64,000 bases of DNA from Providencia manganoxydans (GCF_016618195.1 NZ_CP067099.1:2170001-2234000); one strand, 5' to 3'; numbered from the stretch's first letter, positions 37,542-48,507 are shown. The notes: generated by a model from the letters alone, not told the origin. Numbers and translations: made by a program.

Positions 37542-38348
37542 TTATCTTACAGTGGCGACCTTCATATTAGCCACAAACTGGGTGAGCTCAGCCAGCATAG
37601 TATCAGGACGTTGCAGGTTGTTTTCGATAATTTTAACCACCGCAGAGCCTGAGATTGCACCCGCTGCACCATTAGCAATGGCTTCAGCAACTTGAGCTGG
37701 TTCTGAAATTCCAAAGCCTTGCAGTGCGGGAGCCGCTTGATAATGGTTTAATTTGTTGATGAGGTTAGTAAGAGGCATTTGCGCTCGTTGCTCAGTGCCT
37801 GTCACACCCGCGCGTGATAACAAATAGGTGTAGCCTTGGCTATATTCACCGATCTCTTTAAGTAGTTTATCATCACCATTTGGCGGGCAGATAAATATTG
37901 GCGCAATACCATGCGCCATAGCAGATTCACGGAATGGCTTAGATTCACGCATAGGCACATCAGCAACTAAAACTGAATCGACGCCAGCTTGTTGGCAACG
38001 TGAATAAAATTTATCAATGCCATTACTGAAAACTAGATTTGCGTAGACCAGCAGCCCAATGGGTATATTGGGGTGTTTTTGACGCACTCGTGCTAGTAAT
38101 TCAAAGCATAGTGTTGGCGTGATATCACTTTTAAATGCTCTTAGATTAGCATTTTGGATCGTTGGACCATCAGCGAGAGGATCAGAGAAGGGAATGCCAA
38201 TTTCTAAGGCATCAGCACCACCAGCGATTAATGCATCAATAATTTTTAGTGAAAGTTCAGCATCAGGATCACCAAGTGTGACGAATGGAACGAAAGCACC
38301 TTGATTAACACTATTTAAACGTTCAAAAAGCTTAGTATAACGTTCCAT
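37542..38348 (-). CDS. trpA: Tryptophan synthase alpha subunit
   Basis: Cleaves indole-3-glycerol phosphate to indole and glyceraldehyde-3-phosphate. The TIM barrel holds catalytic Glu in [19 protein letters not shown] (E) and the Asp in [13 protein letters not shown]. Length 268 residues is normal. It ends the trp operon and its start overlaps the trpB stop (TAATG). Confidence 0.97.
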   Translation of the reverse strand: MERYTKLFERLNSVNQGAFVPFVTLGDPDAELSLKIIDALIAGGADALEIGIPFSDPLADGPTIQNANLRAFKSDITPTLCFELLARVRQKHPNIPIGLLVYANLVFSNGIDKFYSRCQQAGVDSVLVADVPMRESKPFRESAMAHGIAPIFICPPNGDDKLLKEIGEYSQGYTYLLSRAGVTGTEQRAQMPLTNLINKLNHYQAAPALQGFGISEPAQVAEAIANGAAGAISGSAVVKIIENNLQRPDTMLAELTQFVANMKVATVR

Positions 38349-39538
38349 TAGATCTCTCCCTTACTTTTCAATATATCGTGCACGGTAAAAATATCTTTAT
38401 CACCACGACCTGATAGGTTAACAATTAACAATTGCTCTTTATTAGGCTCTTGCTCGGCCATTTTTAGTGCATAGGCGAGGGCATGGGATGATTCAAGGGC
38501 AGGAATAATTCCCTCTTTGCGTGATAAGAGCTTAAATGCAGTCAATGCTTCATCATCAGTAATAGAAACATAATCAGCGCGACCTATGCTATTTAAGTGA
38601 GCATGTTGTGGCCCGACGGATGGGAAATCAAGGCCTGCGGAGATGGAGTAAGACTCTTCGATTTGCCCTTCATGGGTTTGCATCATTGGCGATTTCATGC
38701 CGAAATAGATACCAACGCGACCATGTTTCAATGGTGCGCCATGTTGTCCGCTTTCAATTCCTAAGCCTGCTGGCTCAACACCAATAAGACGGACATCTTC
38801 TTCAGGGATAAAAGAAGCAAACAGACCAATGGCATTGGAGCCACCGCCGATACATGCGATTACAGCATCAGGTAAACGGCCTTCTTTTTCTAAGATTTGT
38901 TGTTTGGCTTCATCACCAATCATACGTTGGAAATCACGTACAATGGTTGGATACGGATGAGGACCCGCCGCAGTGCCAAGTAGGTAGTGTGCTTTTTCAT
39001 AGCTACCAGACCAGTCCCTAAGTGCTTCATTACAAGCATCTTTTAGCGTTGCAGAACCACTGTGCACAGGGATCACTTCTGCACCCATTAACTTCATACG
39101 GAAAACGTTAGGAGATTGGCGTTCAACATCTTTCGCCCCCATATAGATGCGGCATTTCATATTCAGTAATGCACATGCCAGTGCGGTTGCAACACCATGT
39201 TGTCCTGCGCCTGTTTCAGCGATGATCTCATTTTTCCCCATGCGTTTTGCTAACAGTGCTTGGCCTAATACTTGGTTGGTTTTATGGGCGCCACCGTGTA
39301 GCAGATCTTCGCGTTTTAAATATAGTTTAGTTTTGGTTCCCTCAGTGAGGTTACGACATAAGGTTAACGCGGTAGGGCGACCTGCATAGTTTTTTAATAA
39401 ATCATGAAATTCGGCTAGAAATGTCGGGTCATTCTGTGCATCAATAAACGCTTCTTCCAGTTGATTCAGGGCTGGAATTAAAATTTCTGGGATATATTGC
39501 CCGCCAAATTCACCAAAGTAGGGGTCTAGTTTACTCAT
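38348..39538 (-). CDS. trpB: Tryptophan synthase beta subunit
   Basis: PLP enzyme that joins indole with serine. The PLP lysine is in [20 protein letters not shown], the phosphate-binding loop is [10 protein letters not shown], and the monovalent-cation and substrate loop [16 protein letters not shown] sequence ([11 protein letters not shown]) is intact. Length 396 residues is normal. It follows trpCF after 64 bases. Confidence 0.97.
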   Translation of the reverse strand: MSKLDPYFGEFGGQYIPEILIPALNQLEEAFIDAQNDPTFLAEFHDLLKNYAGRPTALTLCRNLTEGTKTKLYLKREDLLHGGAHKTNQVLGQALLAKRMGKNEIIAETGAGQHGVATALACALLNMKCRIYMGAKDVERQSPNVFRMKLMGAEVIPVHSGSATLKDACNEALRDWSGSYEKAHYLLGTAAGPHPYPTIVRDFQRMIGDEAKQQILEKEGRLPDAVIACIGGGSNAIGLFASFIPEEDVRLIGVEPAGLGIESGQHGAPLKHGRVGIYFGMKSPMMQTHEGQIEESYSISAGLDFPSVGPQHAHLNSIGRADYVSITDDEALTAFKLLSRKEGIIPALESSHALAYALKMAEQEPNKEQLLIVNLSGRGDKDIFTVHDILKSKGEI

Positions 39539-39602
39539 TTTATTTGTCTCTTAATCTCTATTCTATATGCGTATTATGTTCAGTTTTAAATGTGCTTGTC
39601 GA

Positions 39603-40961
39603 TTAAGCGAGTGAACTGAATACTTGATTAATTTTTTGTTCGCTTTTAATACCCGGTTCGATTTCAACGCCTGAATTGAAATCAAGTCCATTACACAATA
39701 ATTTGGCAGCTTGACGACAATTTTCTGCATTTAGTCCACCTGCGACCATAAATCGAAACTTACTGTTTGTGGGGATCATGTTCCAATCAAAAGTTTTACC
39801 ACTACCACCGCGGCCATTATCGAGTAATAAAAGATCTATAGGTTGTTCATCGAATTGGCTAAAATCGGGGTGTGACATATTAACGGCTTTCCAAATTTCA
39901 CAATGCGTAGGCAAAGTTTCACGTAATTTTTGCACGTAGTTTGCATCTTCATTGCCATGCAGCTGTACTGCTGATAAAGCAAGCTGCTCTACCATATGAG
40001 CCACAAAATCGGCAGATTGATCGCGAAACACACCGACATATTTAAGTGGAACGGCGTGGATAATTTGCCTTGCTTGTGACAGTGTCACTTTTCGTGGGGA
40101 GCTTTCTGCAAAAATTAACCCACCATAAGTTGCCCCTGCGGCCAGTGCCGCTTTAGCATCTTGTCCGCGGGTTAATCCACACACTTTGTGCTCACCAGTT
40201 ACGAGGTTACGTAAGGCTTTGCCGATGTCAGCTTGTTCCATTAATGCACTACCAATCAAAAATCCATTAGCAAATTCACTCAATGATTGAATATGTTGAT
40301 GGCGGTGAATGCCTGATTCACTGATCACGATAGTGCCTGTTGGTAGCCTTGGTGCGAGCTGGCGAGTACGATTTAAATCGATAGACAGATCGCGTAAATC
40401 ACGATTATTAATGCCTACCACTTGTGCTTTAAGTTGAATCGCACGTTCAAGCTCTTCTTCATTACTGACTTCAGTCAATACACCCATATTTAATTGATGG
40501 GCAACCTCAGCAAGGGCGACATATTCTTGGTCATCGAGTACTGATAGCATTAATAAAATTGCATCAGCTTGATAGTGTCTTGCTAGGTAAATTTGGTACG
40601 CATCAACAATAAAATCTTTGCATAACACGGGCTGTTTAACGGTATTACTGACAATGGTCAGGTATTCCATATTGCCTTGGAAATATTTTTCATCGGTTAA
40701 CACTGAGATAGCGGATGCATAAGGCGCATAAATACTTGCAATCACAGCAGGATCAAAATCAGCTCTAATCAGTCCTTTGGAAGGTGACGCTTTTTTACAT
40801 TCAAGTATAAAAACAGGGCGCTTTGCTGACAGTGCTTCATAAAAACTGCGGCTTGATGGCGTTATTGTATCGATAAAGCTCTCTAGTGGCTGTTTGATTT
40901 TACGCTCAACAAGGTAGGCGCGTTTATCATCAACAATTTTTTGTAATACAGTCGCTTTCAT
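39603..40961 (-). CDS. trpC: Indole-3-glycerol-phosphate synthase / PRA isomerase fusion
   Basis: Two TIM barrels in one 452-residue chain, as in E. coli TrpC(F). The N-terminal IGPS part has FILECKKASPSKGLIR, LCKDFIVDAYQIYLARHY and ISESGIHRHQHIQSL. The C-terminal PRAI part starts near residue 258 (KVCGLTRGQDAKAALAAGAT) and ends with a phosphate-binding loop (FMVAGGLNAENCRQA). It starts one base from the trpD stop. Confidence 0.97.
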   Translation of the reverse strand: MKATVLQKIVDDKRAYLVERKIKQPLESFIDTITPSSRSFYEALSAKRPVFILECKKASPSKGLIRADFDPAVIASIYAPYASAISVLTDEKYFQGNMEYLTIVSNTVKQPVLCKDFIVDAYQIYLARHYQADAILLMLSVLDDQEYVALAEVAHQLNMGVLTEVSNEEELERAIQLKAQVVGINNRDLRDLSIDLNRTRQLAPRLPTGTIVISESGIHRHQHIQSLSEFANGFLIGSALMEQADIGKALRNLVTGEHKVCGLTRGQDAKAALAAGATYGGLIFAESSPRKVTLSQARQIIHAVPLKYVGVFRDQSADFVAHMVEQLALSAVQLHGNEDANYVQKLRETLPTHCEIWKAVNMSHPDFSQFDEQPIDLLLLDNGRGGSGKTFDWNMIPTNSKFRFMVAGGLNAENCRQAAKLLCNGLDFNSGVEIEPGIKSEQKINQVFSSLA

Positions 40962-40962
40962 T

Positions 40963-41964
40963 TTATTGGTTCCTTGAAGCTAGTGCAGTGACTCGGTCAA
41001 ACGCGCTACCACTACGAATAATATTCAGAGCGTGTTCGCTATTTTGTTTTAAATCTTCATGGCCATTAATACGCATTAGCATGGCAACATTTGCTGCGAC
41101 CGCAGCTTCATGTGCAGGCTTTCCGTGACCCTGTAACAAATTGGTGAGTAAAATTCGGTTTTCATCAGGAGTACCACCTTCTAAATCAGATAACTGATAA
41201 GTCTGTAAACCAAAATCAGTTGCGTTTAGTTGATAGAAGGAAAGAACACCTTGGTTTAACTCAGCAACCTGTGTTGTAGCATGAAGAGAAACTTCATCCA
41301 TACCTCCACTGTGTACCACAGCAGCGCGAGTAAAACCAAGCATTTGTAGTGTTTTTGCTACGGGCTCTACTAACGATTCTTGATACACCCCAATCAACGC
41401 AATTGGTGGGCGTGCCGGATTGATTAATGGACCTAACACATTGAATAATGTACGTGTTTTTAACTGAGTACGTACGGGGGCTGCATGACGAAAACCGCTG
41501 TGATACTGTGGCGCAAATAAGAAGCAGACCCCCAATTCATCAAGAGCATCACGAGCACTTTGAGCACTTAAATCAAGTGAAATACCAAAAGAGGCTAATA
41601 AATCAGATGAGCCTGAACGGCTAGAAACGCTGCGGTTACCATGTTTGGCAACCTTGATCCCAGCTTGTGCAGCAACAAAAGCACTTGCCGTTGAAATATT
41701 AATGCTATTTGCACCATCACCACCGGTACCGACAATATCACTGAATTGATACTCAGGGCGTGGGAACGGCTGCGCATTTTCAAGGCAAGCTAATGCTGCA
41801 CCGGCAATTTCTTCCGGCTGTTCACCTCGCATTTTCATACTGACTAATACACCAGCTAATTGTGCCTCTGTTAATTCGCCACGAATTATGGCATTGAATA
41901 ACTGTTGGCTTTCTTGCTGTGTTAATGTTTGAGCGCGAAATAATTTATCGAATATAGTTTGCAT
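40963..41964 (-). CDS. trpD: Anthranilate phosphoribosyltransferase
   Basis: A free-standing 333-residue TrpD, not fused to the glutaminase as in E. coli. The PRPP-binding region is [17 protein letters not shown] and the anthranilate region is [18 protein letters not shown]. Separate trpG and trpD are a trait shared by Yersinia, Serratia and Morganellaceae. It starts 21 bases after trpG. Confidence 0.96.
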   Translation of the reverse strand: MQTIFDKLFRAQTLTQQESQQLFNAIIRGELTEAQLAGVLVSMKMRGEQPEEIAGAALACLENAQPFPRPEYQFSDIVGTGGDGANSINISTASAFVAAQAGIKVAKHGNRSVSSRSGSSDLLASFGISLDLSAQSARDALDELGVCFLFAPQYHSGFRHAAPVRTQLKTRTLFNVLGPLINPARPPIALIGVYQESLVEPVAKTLQMLGFTRAAVVHSGGMDEVSLHATTQVAELNQGVLSFYQLNATDFGLQTYQLSDLEGGTPDENRILLTNLLQGHGKPAHEAAVAANVAMLMRINGHEDLKQNSEHALNIIRSGSAFDRVTALASRNQ

Positions 41965-41985
41965 AATTAGGTTCTCTCTTCCCTG

Positions 41986-42594
41986 TTAACGCGATGATGT
42001 TGTTGTGCTAATTGGGGTCGAAAGCGCCCATGCTACGGTTTTTTCAAGTAACACTGCCCCTTGAGTGGTTAAGATAGACTCAGGGTGGAATTGAAAACCG
42101 CAAATACGGTCGTGATCATTACGTACCGCCATGACCATACCATTTGATTGTGCACAGATAGTGAGTTGCTCGGGAACTTGGCTGCCGACTAAAGAGTGGT
42201 AACGAGCAACAGGTATTGGGTTATCTAAACCACTAAACATGGCTTGTTGATCATGAGTTGCCATGGATGATTTACCATGAAGAATTTCGCCTGCGGCAGA
42301 AACATGACCCCCATAAGCCTCAATAATGGCTTGATGCCCTAAACAGATACCGATCACAGGAATTTTACCAATCACTTGTTGTAAAACTTCTGGCATACAG
42401 CCTGCATCACTTGGTTTTCCAGGGCCCGGTGAGAGCACGAGTAGCGGCGATTCCATTTGATTTAAAACTGATAAAATATGCTCCGCACTAACGGTATTAC
42501 GATAAATCACCACGTGATGACCACCAGAGCGTAATTGATCTACGAGGTTGTAAGTAAAAGAGTCAACATTGTCGAGTAATAAGATGTTCGCCAT
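41986..42594 (-). CDS. trpG: Anthranilate synthase component II (glutamine amidotransferase)
   Basis: Supplies ammonia from glutamine to TrpE. The class I amidotransferase triad is in view: GICLGHQAI (nucleophilic Cys), and FQFHPES (His and Glu). 202 residues, stand-alone. It starts within the trpE stop codon (TAATG), so translation is coupled. Confidence 0.96.
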   Translation of the reverse strand: MANILLLDNVDSFTYNLVDQLRSGGHHVVIYRNTVSAEHILSVLNQMESPLLVLSPGPGKPSDAGCMPEVLQQVIGKIPVIGICLGHQAIIEAYGGHVSAAGEILHGKSSMATHDQQAMFSGLDNPIPVARYHSLVGSQVPEQLTICAQSNGMVMAVRNDHDRICGFQFHPESILTTQGAVLLEKTVAWALSTPISTTTSSR

Positions 42595-44168
42595 TAGAAT
42601 AACTCCTCTGCTTGGTGGGCTTGGGCAATTGCGCGGATCACTGCGCGAGCTTTGTTACGTGTTTCATCGGCTTCTCCTTGAGGTGAAGAATCAAGTACGA
42701 CGCCCCCACCGGCTTGGACGGTAGCCACGCCATTCTCGACATAAGCGGAACGGATCACGATACAAGTATCGAAGTCGCCTTTGCCTGTGAAATAACCAAC
42801 CGCGCCACCATAGGAGCCTCGACGCTCTTGTTCATATTCTGCAATCAATTGCATGGCACGCACTTTCGGCGCACCTGTGAGGGTTCCCATATTCATACAA
42901 GCTTGATAAGCATGAAAAATATCCAAATCAGCGCGCAGAGTCCCTACAACATGTGAGACCAAGTGCATTACAAATGAATAACGGTCAACCTTAGTTAAGT
43001 TGGCAACGTAACGGCTACCTGCTTCACAAATACGCGCTAAATCGTTACGCGCTAAATCAACTAACATAAAATGCTCTGCCAGCTCTTTATGATCAGTACG
43101 CATGGAGAGTTCTATGCGGCTATCAAGATCTAAATCGATAGCGCCTGAAGCATCACGACCGCGAGGACGTGTACCTGCAATTGGGTATATTTCGACTTTC
43201 CGAGTGCTTGAGCTGTATTTCAGTGCACTTTCTGGTGACGCACCAAACAGTGAAAAATCATTATCTTGCATAAAAAACATGTAAGGGCTTGGGTTTTGTG
43301 CTTTGAGCTTTTGATAGGCAATAAGTGGATAAGGACAAGGCACCGAAAATTTACGTGATGGAACCACTTGAAAAATATCACCACGATAGATGGCTTCTTT
43401 CATTGAGTTAACCACCGCACAATATTGCTCATCACTTTTATTGGTGTGAACGGCAAATGTCTCAGTGGTCCCTAATGCTAGAGGCGATAAAAAAGGACGA
43501 CATGCTGAAATGATTTCATCATGTCGTTGTTTAATCGTTTGTTGTTGTTCCACATTATCAGTAAAAAAACAGCTTTTCAGACGTGCAGCCTGATTTTGAT
43601 GGTCGATCACTAAATAGTGTTCCGCTACGAAGAAGCAGTAGTCAGGACACTGATTGATCGTTTTTGTCGCCGGTAAAGATTCAAAACTAGCGATTAAATC
43701 ATAAGCAAATAATCCACCAATAAATAAATTTTCGGGCTGTTGAGTACTGGCTTGTGCGAGTGTTGGTAGTAACCTTAGAACATCTAAGCAAGAAGCACTT
43801 TTTAAACGACTATCTTCATCGAGTTCATGACTTGGTTGACCGAAGTTAATTGTCAGGTGCTGAGCTGATAGTTCACACCGTAGTGCTTTATCTGCTAATT
43901 GCTCAGCCATGATAGGCAGTAAGTTTTCACCATTTGGGGTTAATGCTTCAATTTCAACACGCTGACCAAACGCGCGAATACGTAGGGCACTTGCGACAAT
44001 TAACAAACTCTGTAAATTCGCTTTACTATTGATTTCTGCGGATTCTAATAACATGGTCGCAGGAACCTCTTGGCAAAGGTGGTTAAACAGCAATGTTGGG
44101 TCTTGCTGATAGTTAATTGGGCTATCCAGAAAACTAAAATGTGCTAATGTTGTGTTTTGCTTATTCAT
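42594..44168 (-). CDS. trpE: Anthranilate synthase component I
   Basis: Converts chorismate to anthranilate with TrpG. The chorismate-binding domain shows [30 protein letters not shown] and [12 protein letters not shown]. The N-terminal feedback site (about residues 35-45, LLLESAEI, S in ESAE) corresponds to the Trp-binding LLES motif. Length 524 residues is normal. It starts 78 bases downstream of trpL. Confidence 0.97.
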   Translation of the reverse strand: MNKQNTTLAHFSFLDSPINYQQDPTLLFNHLCQEVPATMLLESAEINSKANLQSLLIVASALRIRAFGQRVEIEALTPNGENLLPIMAEQLADKALRCELSAQHLTINFGQPSHELDEDSRLKSASCLDVLRLLPTLAQASTQQPENLFIGGLFAYDLIASFESLPATKTINQCPDYCFFVAEHYLVIDHQNQAARLKSCFFTDNVEQQQTIKQRHDEIISACRPFLSPLALGTTETFAVHTNKSDEQYCAVVNSMKEAIYRGDIFQVVPSRKFSVPCPYPLIAYQKLKAQNPSPYMFFMQDNDFSLFGASPESALKYSSSTRKVEIYPIAGTRPRGRDASGAIDLDLDSRIELSMRTDHKELAEHFMLVDLARNDLARICEAGSRYVANLTKVDRYSFVMHLVSHVVGTLRADLDIFHAYQACMNMGTLTGAPKVRAMQLIAEYEQERRGSYGGAVGYFTGKGDFDTCIVIRSAYVENGVATVQAGGGVVLDSSPQGEADETRNKARAVIRAIAQAHQAEELF

Positions 44169-44196
44169 TTTGTTGCCTTTTAACGATTTTTAGACA

Positions 44197-44225
44197 TAAA
44201 AAAACCCGCAGACTAGGGCGGGTTT
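44197..44225 (-). terminator. trp attenuator terminator
   Basis: On the minus strand AACCCGCC and GCGGGTT pair across TAGTCT, followed by T7. It lies between trpL and trpE, where the leader must terminate when tryptophan is plentiful. The alternative antiterminator pairing was not worked out base by base. Confidence 0.9.
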
Positions 44226-44245
44226 GGCGCTGAGGCATATCGAAT

Positions 44246-44317
44246 CTATGCGTGTGCGTCTTCCGCCCAATTTGGGAAGTTACGCCACCAACGATTTGAT
44301 AGATTGATAACAGCCAT
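44246..44317 (-). CDS. trpL: trp operon leader peptide
   Basis: A 23-codon leader starting MAVINLSN and then two adjacent tryptophans (residues 10-11), with a third Trp at residue 17. Ribosome stalling at the Trp pair is the attenuation sensor. The following T-ending hairpin confirms the layout. The start is 50 bases from the promoter. It is longer than the E. coli leader (14 residues), which places the third Trp codon beyond the usual pair. Confidence 0.9.
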   Translation of the reverse strand: MAVINLSNRWWRNFPNWAEDAHA

Positions 44318-44365
44318 ACAGTGCCTCTCTGGATAATCAAATTAATATCGGCATTGCTGCCGTCT

Positions 44366-44402
44366 TGCGTACTAGTAAACTGGATCACATTGATTGTGTC
44401 AA
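44366..44402 (-). promoter_or_regulatory. trp promoter with TrpR operator
   Basis: On the minus strand TTGACA (44397-44402), a 17-base spacer and TTTACT (44374-44379) form the promoter, as in E. coli trp. The operator overlapping the -10 is GATCCAGTTTACTAGTACGC, close to the E. coli GAACTAGTTAACTAGTACGC palindrome. Repression by TrpR is therefore expected. Confidence 0.88.
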
Positions 44403-44463
44403 GTAGTTTGTTATTTATATTCAGGAAAAATATTCCGTAATTGGAAAAGGAGATGATTACCTT

Positions 44464-45336
44464 ATGTCACAAATTTCGAGCCCATTGATGACACGATATG
44501 ATTTGCATTGTCATACCAATGCTTCAGATGGTGAACTGACACCTGCGGAAGTGATTGAAAGGGCTATCGAAATGGGCGTAAATGTGCTTGCCATTACTGA
44601 CCATGATACCTGTGACGGCGTTATCAAAGCTCGTGAGTACCTTTTGCAAACTCAACGTCCATTGGAATTGATTAATGGTGTTGAAATTTCCACTATGTGG
44701 GAAAACATGGAAATTCATATTGTTGGGTTAAATTTTTCTACAACATCATCTGTGATGAGGCAATTATTAGAAAAACAATCTGCGTTACGTTTAGAACGTG
44801 GAATTGAAATAGGGCGTCGGCTAGAAAAAGTTGGTATTCCCGATGCTTGGGAGAATGCATCACAAATTTCCGCTGGTGGACAAGTAACCCGAGCACACTT
44901 TGCGCAATATTTAGTTAAAATTGGCAAAGAGAAAAATATCAATAATGTTTTCAAGCGTTATTTATCGAAAGGTAAAATGGGGTATGTCCCTGCAAAGTGG
45001 TGCTCTATTGAAGATGCCGTTGATGCTATCCATCGCTCTGGAGGTATTGCGGTTTTAGCACACCCCTCTAAATATCAACTGTCCAATAAATGGCTTAAAC
45101 GTTTGGTGGCTTATTTTAAAGATTGTCAGGGGGACGCGATGGAGGTTTCTCATTGCCAACAAGCACCGAATGAAAAACAATATCTCGCTGAACTCGCACG
45201 AGTGAGCGATTTGAAGACTTCTGTGGGTTCCGATTTTCATCGGCCATGCTCTTGGATTGAATTGGGCCGTAACTTATGGCTTCCTGACGATGAACAAGCA
45301 GTTTGGGGGCTGTGGGATGAGGTAAAAACGCGATAA
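44464..45336 (+). CDS. rnm: PHP-domain 5'-3' exoribonuclease/phosphatase (RNase AM, YciV)
   Basis: PHP metal-dependent hydrolase; the E. coli orthologue (also TrpH/YciV) matures the 5' ends of 5S, 16S and 23S rRNA. Metal-binding histidines and aspartates are clear in YDLHCHTNASDGELTPAEVI, ITDHDTCDG, VEIS and GSDFHRP. 290 residues is near the E. coli length. It diverges from the trp operon, as in E. coli. Confidence 0.93.
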   Translation: MSQISSPLMTRYDLHCHTNASDGELTPAEVIERAIEMGVNVLAITDHDTCDGVIKAREYLLQTQRPLELINGVEISTMWENMEIHIVGLNFSTTSSVMRQLLEKQSALRLERGIEIGRRLEKVGIPDAWENASQISAGGQVTRAHFAQYLVKIGKEKNINNVFKRYLSKGKMGYVPAKWCSIEDAVDAIHRSGGIAVLAHPSKYQLSNKWLKRLVAYFKDCQGDAMEVSHCQQAPNEKQYLAELARVSDLKTSVGSDFHRPCSWIELGRNLWLPDDEQAVWGLWDEVKTR

Positions 45337-45345
45337 CACATGGTG

Positions 45346-45488
45346 ATATTCATCATGCTGCAAGTTGGAATGCGTTTGGTTGATTTATGGTGCTTAGCTT
45401 CACTCATGGCTGCCACATAATTCTCTGAGTTCTCAGCGACTCGTTCACTTGCCGCTTAGTTGCACCTTGAATTATTTAGAGTATATAT
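45346..45488. repeat. Short palindromic intergenic element, copy 3 (long form)
   Basis: Starts GATATTCATCATGCTGCAAG and ends GTTGCACCTTGAATTATTTA-GAGTATATAT, about 143 bases. The left end has drifted. It lies between rnm and yciO in a 290-base gap, where the rest has no clear feature. Confidence 0.75.
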
Positions 45489-45625
45489 CGTAAATGCGGT
45501 GTAGAATACATCCAATGAAAGAAGCTGCGTCAGTTTTATTGATGCGTTGTTATTTGCGAGTAGATAGTGCCATTTTCAGGTTTTTTACCGGATGATGCTG
45601 TCAAGAATAAAGAACCGAGGTCTGT

Positions 45626-46246
45626 ATGAGCCAGTTTTTTTATATCCATCCGGATAATCCACAACCGCGCTTAATCAGCCAAAGCGTTGAAATCTTAAAT
45701 CAAGGTGGTGTGATCGTTTATCCAACCGATTCTGGGTATGCAATTGGTTGCCGATTAGAAGATAAAGATGCATTACAACGCATTTGTCGTATTCGTCAAC
45801 TGGATGCGAATCACAATTTTACGTTGATGTGCCGTGATCTATCAGAGCTATCAAATTATGCACATGTTGATAATAGTGCATTTCGTTTAATCAAAAATAA
45901 TACACCAGGTAACTATACATTTATCCTTCAGGCGACTAAAGAAGTACCACGCCGTTTAATGAATGAAAAACGTAAAACGATAGGCTTAAGAGTTCCTGCA
46001 AACCCGATTGCACGTGATTTATTGGAAGCCGTGGGGGAACCTCTGATGTCAACCAGCCTAATTATGCCTGGGGATGATTTTACTCAATCTGATCCTGAGG
46101 AAATTCGTGATTTACTGGGTAAGCAGGTCGATTTGGTGATCCATGGTGGCTACATTGGCCAAAAGCCGACCACGGTTATTGATTTAACTAATGATGCACC
46201 CGTGGTGGTTCGTGTAGGTACAGGTGATCCATCACCGTTTGAATAA
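45626..46246 (+). CDS. yciO: YciO, Sua5/YrdC/YwlC-family protein
   Basis: A TsaC-like protein of 206 residues. TsaC makes threonylcarbamoyl-adenylate for t6A tRNA modification; YciO keeps the fold but, in E. coli, does not replace TsaC. Typical motifs are IVYPTDSGYAIGCRLED, FTLMCRDLSELSNYAHV and RVPANPIARDLLEAVGEPLM. It is followed by rluB, as in E. coli (where yciQ comes between). Confidence 0.93.
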   Translation: MSQFFYIHPDNPQPRLISQSVEILNQGGVIVYPTDSGYAIGCRLEDKDALQRICRIRQLDANHNFTLMCRDLSELSNYAHVDNSAFRLIKNNTPGNYTFILQATKEVPRRLMNEKRKTIGLRVPANPIARDLLEAVGEPLMSTSLIMPGDDFTQSDPEEIRDLLGKQVDLVIHGGYIGQKPTTVIDLTNDAPVVVRVGTGDPSPFE

Positions 46247-46382
46247 GCTTTTTTAGCCAAAGGATTATTAATAGGGGATCCTTGAAAACCTGTGTATAAT
46301 GCGCAGGTTTTCTTATTCATTATTTTTTGTGATAGGTCACGAAAAATTATTGACGCCTGTGAAGGCGACATTCGAGGGTTAT

Positions 46383-47300
46383 ATGAGCGCTAAACCGCAA
46401 AAAACTGAGAAGTTACAAAAAATTCTTGCCCGCTCTGGGCATGGCTCCCGTCGTGAAATTGAAGCCTTTTTGAAAGAAGGTCGCATCAGTGTTGATGGTA
46501 AAATGGCGACGTTAGGTGATCGCATTGAAGTAAAATCTGCGACTAAAATCCGTATGGATGGCCGTATTCTGACCATTAAAGAGCCAGAAAAAGAGATTTG
46601 CCGTGTAATGGCATATTACAAGCCTGAGGGAGAGCTATGTACTCGTCATGATCCCGAAGGGCGTCCAACCGTATTTACTCGCTTACCTAAGCTAGTTGGT
46701 GCACGCTGGATTGCTGTAGGTCGCTTAGATGTGAATACTAGCGGATTGTTACTGTTTACTACCGATGGTGAATTAGCTAATCGTTTGATGCATCCAAGCC
46801 GTGAAGTAGAACGTGAATATGCTGTGCGTGTATTTGGTGAAATCACAGATGCAAAAATTCGTCAGTTAACTCAAGGTGTTCAACTAGAAGATGGCCCTGC
46901 GGCATTTAAAACGGTTTCATATCGTGGCGGTGAGGGAATGAATCAATGGTATAACGTAACCTTAACTGAAGGCCGTAACCGTGAAGTTCGTCGACTCTGG
47001 GAAGCTGTGGGTGTTCAAGTTAGCCGCCTGATCCGTGTTAGATACGGTGATATTGACTTACCAAAAGGTTTACCTCGCGGTGGTTGGACTGAATTAGGGC
47101 TTGAACAAACTAACTATTTAAGAGAATTAGTTGAACTTGAGGCCGAAACCGAATCTAAAGTGGCGGTTGAACGCGATCAACGACGTATTAAAGCCAATCA
47201 AATCCGTCGTGCGGTTAAACGTCACTCACAAGTTGCCGCTAGACCTGCATCAAAACGCCAGTCATCAAGACCAACGGCTAAGCGTCGTACCCGCATCTAA
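46383..47300 (+). CDS. rluB: 23S rRNA pseudouridine(2605) synthase
   Basis: Converts U2605 of 23S rRNA to pseudouridine. An S4 RNA-binding domain (about residues 8-65, [20 protein letters not shown]) precedes the RsuA-type catalytic domain. The catalytic Asp is Asp116 in [14 protein letters not shown]. The C-terminus is basic and rich in Arg/Lys, ending with RRTRI. The start at 46383 follows GAGGG; the longer frame from 46299 crosses the region where the promoter should be. 305 residues against 291 in E. coli. Confidence 0.94.
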   Translation: MSAKPQKTEKLQKILARSGHGSRREIEAFLKEGRISVDGKMATLGDRIEVKSATKIRMDGRILTIKEPEKEICRVMAYYKPEGELCTRHDPEGRPTVFTRLPKLVGARWIAVGRLDVNTSGLLLFTTDGELANRLMHPSREVEREYAVRVFGEITDAKIRQLTQGVQLEDGPAAFKTVSYRGGEGMNQWYNVTLTEGRNREVRRLWEAVGVQVSRLIRVRYGDIDLPKGLPRGGWTELGLEQTNYLRELVELEAETESKVAVERDQRRIKANQIRRAVKRHSQVAARPASKRQSSRPTAKRRTRI

Positions 47301-47325
47301 CAAATCATTTATCATTATTTTTTGG

Positions 47326-47356
47326 AAAGGCCATGGAGTGATCCATAGCCTTTTTT
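47326..47356 (+). terminator. Rho-independent terminator of rluB
   Basis: AAAGGCCATGGA and TCCATAGCCTTT pair with one mismatch, followed by T residues. Confidence 0.85.
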
Positions 47357-47465
47357 ATTAATTTTGATAATGTATTTGTCACAAAAGTACAAATACATAA
47401 TTGAGAATATTCTGTATTTACGATATTTTATTTGTTAGTAGCAGTAGAACAGGGTGTTATTTTAT

Positions 47466-48374
47466 ATGAATGGATTTCGGTTAATGTCGGCTGTCATGGT
47501 ATTGGGTTTAGGATTAAGTTTAAGTGGTTGTGATAGTAACCAAACAGTAACTCCTGAAAGTGGGCGTTTTTATTTTACTAATGACTCATCGGATAGTTTC
47601 ATATTTTTAATCGATTATCAGCCTATTGTGATCCCCAAAAATGGGGTTGGCAGTATTTCTCTCAGTCCGGGTTTTCACTCGATGACGACCGCGACGGGTA
47701 AAGTGGTTCAGTTTATTGTTTATCCAGGTAATAAAGGCGGTATTCTAAATCCTACCCAACAATTTTATTATGCGTATGATTTTATTTATGGCACTGAGGG
47801 GATCCCTGCTGTTTATCATTTAAATAAACAATCTTTAGTTATTGATGGCTATGAGTTGGTGGGTAGGATCAATAGTAGTAATGATTATATAATTGATAAT
47901 AATGTATTTAATTGTGATATCGCAGTAGGAGAATATGTTTCCGAAATACTCGCCGGCTCGACGACAGTGAGTAAAGTAAAAACTAAATGTTTAACTCATA
48001 AAGAGTTGGTCGATTTAATTCGTAATGAAGATGTTTTACTTTCACAACTAATAATTAAGAAACTGATTAATGATGAGGTGCAATCGGTCACTGTAGATTT
48101 CAATTACCCGCTTTCTCCACCTCATTTTTCTGATGAAACACTGCAAATGTATGCTTTAGATGTCGTATGTCTAATTAATAACTTTCGTCGTTCTTTAGAT
48201 CCACAGAGAAAAGCATTTTACTACAATAAATACCACGATAATATTTCAAATATGGCGGTGATTTATAGCCGTATGGGGAGTGATAAACGTTCATTGCTTG
48301 AAAAACGCAAGTATGCTGAGTTTATGCAGCAGACTCAGGCGATTTTTGGGGCGGGTACGTTGATGCTTAATTAA
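47466..48374 (+). CDS. Putative lipoprotein of unknown function
   Basis: A 302-residue protein that I do not recognise. It has a lipoprotein signal peptide with lipobox LSLSGC, the acylated Cys being near residue 22, followed by DSN. The +2 residue Asp may retain it in the inner membrane by the E. coli rule. An early segment (FTNDSSDSFIFLIDYQPIVI, GFHSMTTATGKVVQF) suggests a beta domain; the C-terminal half is rich in Leu and charged residues. The ATG follows AGGG at 11 bases; a GTG four codons upstream is possible. The gene is AT-rich and lies between rluB and cobO, where E. coli has none. Confidence 0.75.
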   Translation: MNGFRLMSAVMVLGLGLSLSGCDSNQTVTPESGRFYFTNDSSDSFIFLIDYQPIVIPKNGVGSISLSPGFHSMTTATGKVVQFIVYPGNKGGILNPTQQFYYAYDFIYGTEGIPAVYHLNKQSLVIDGYELVGRINSSNDYIIDNNVFNCDIAVGEYVSEILAGSTTVSKVKTKCLTHKELVDLIRNEDVLLSQLIIKKLINDEVQSVTVDFNYPLSPPHFSDETLQMYALDVVCLINNFRRSLDPQRKAFYYNKYHDNISNMAVIYSRMGSDKRSLLEKRKYAEFMQQTQAIFGAGTLMLN

Positions 48375-48389
48375 TATTGCTGATGTACT

Positions 48390-48488
48390 TATACTCACGA
48401 TAATTCACATTGCAGGGCTTTTCATTAAAGGCATAGTGATTACGGCTACGCGTCATCTATCTACCTCTCGAATTATTTTGAGTATATA
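48390..48488. repeat. Short palindromic intergenic element, copy 4 (short form)
   Basis: Starts TATACTCACGATAATTCACA and ends CTACCTCTCGAATTATTTTGAGTATA. About 98 bases, like copy 1 in its central part (CTTTTCATT...TAGTGATTACG). It lies between the convergent lipoprotein gene and cobO. Confidence 0.75.
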
Positions 48489-48507
48489 TGTACACCAGCC
48501 AGTAGAC

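Noticed and set aside
44161..44388. A 75-residue frame across the trp leader
   Set aside because: It runs through the attenuator in a different frame from the Trp-rich leader peptide and overlaps the -10/operator side.
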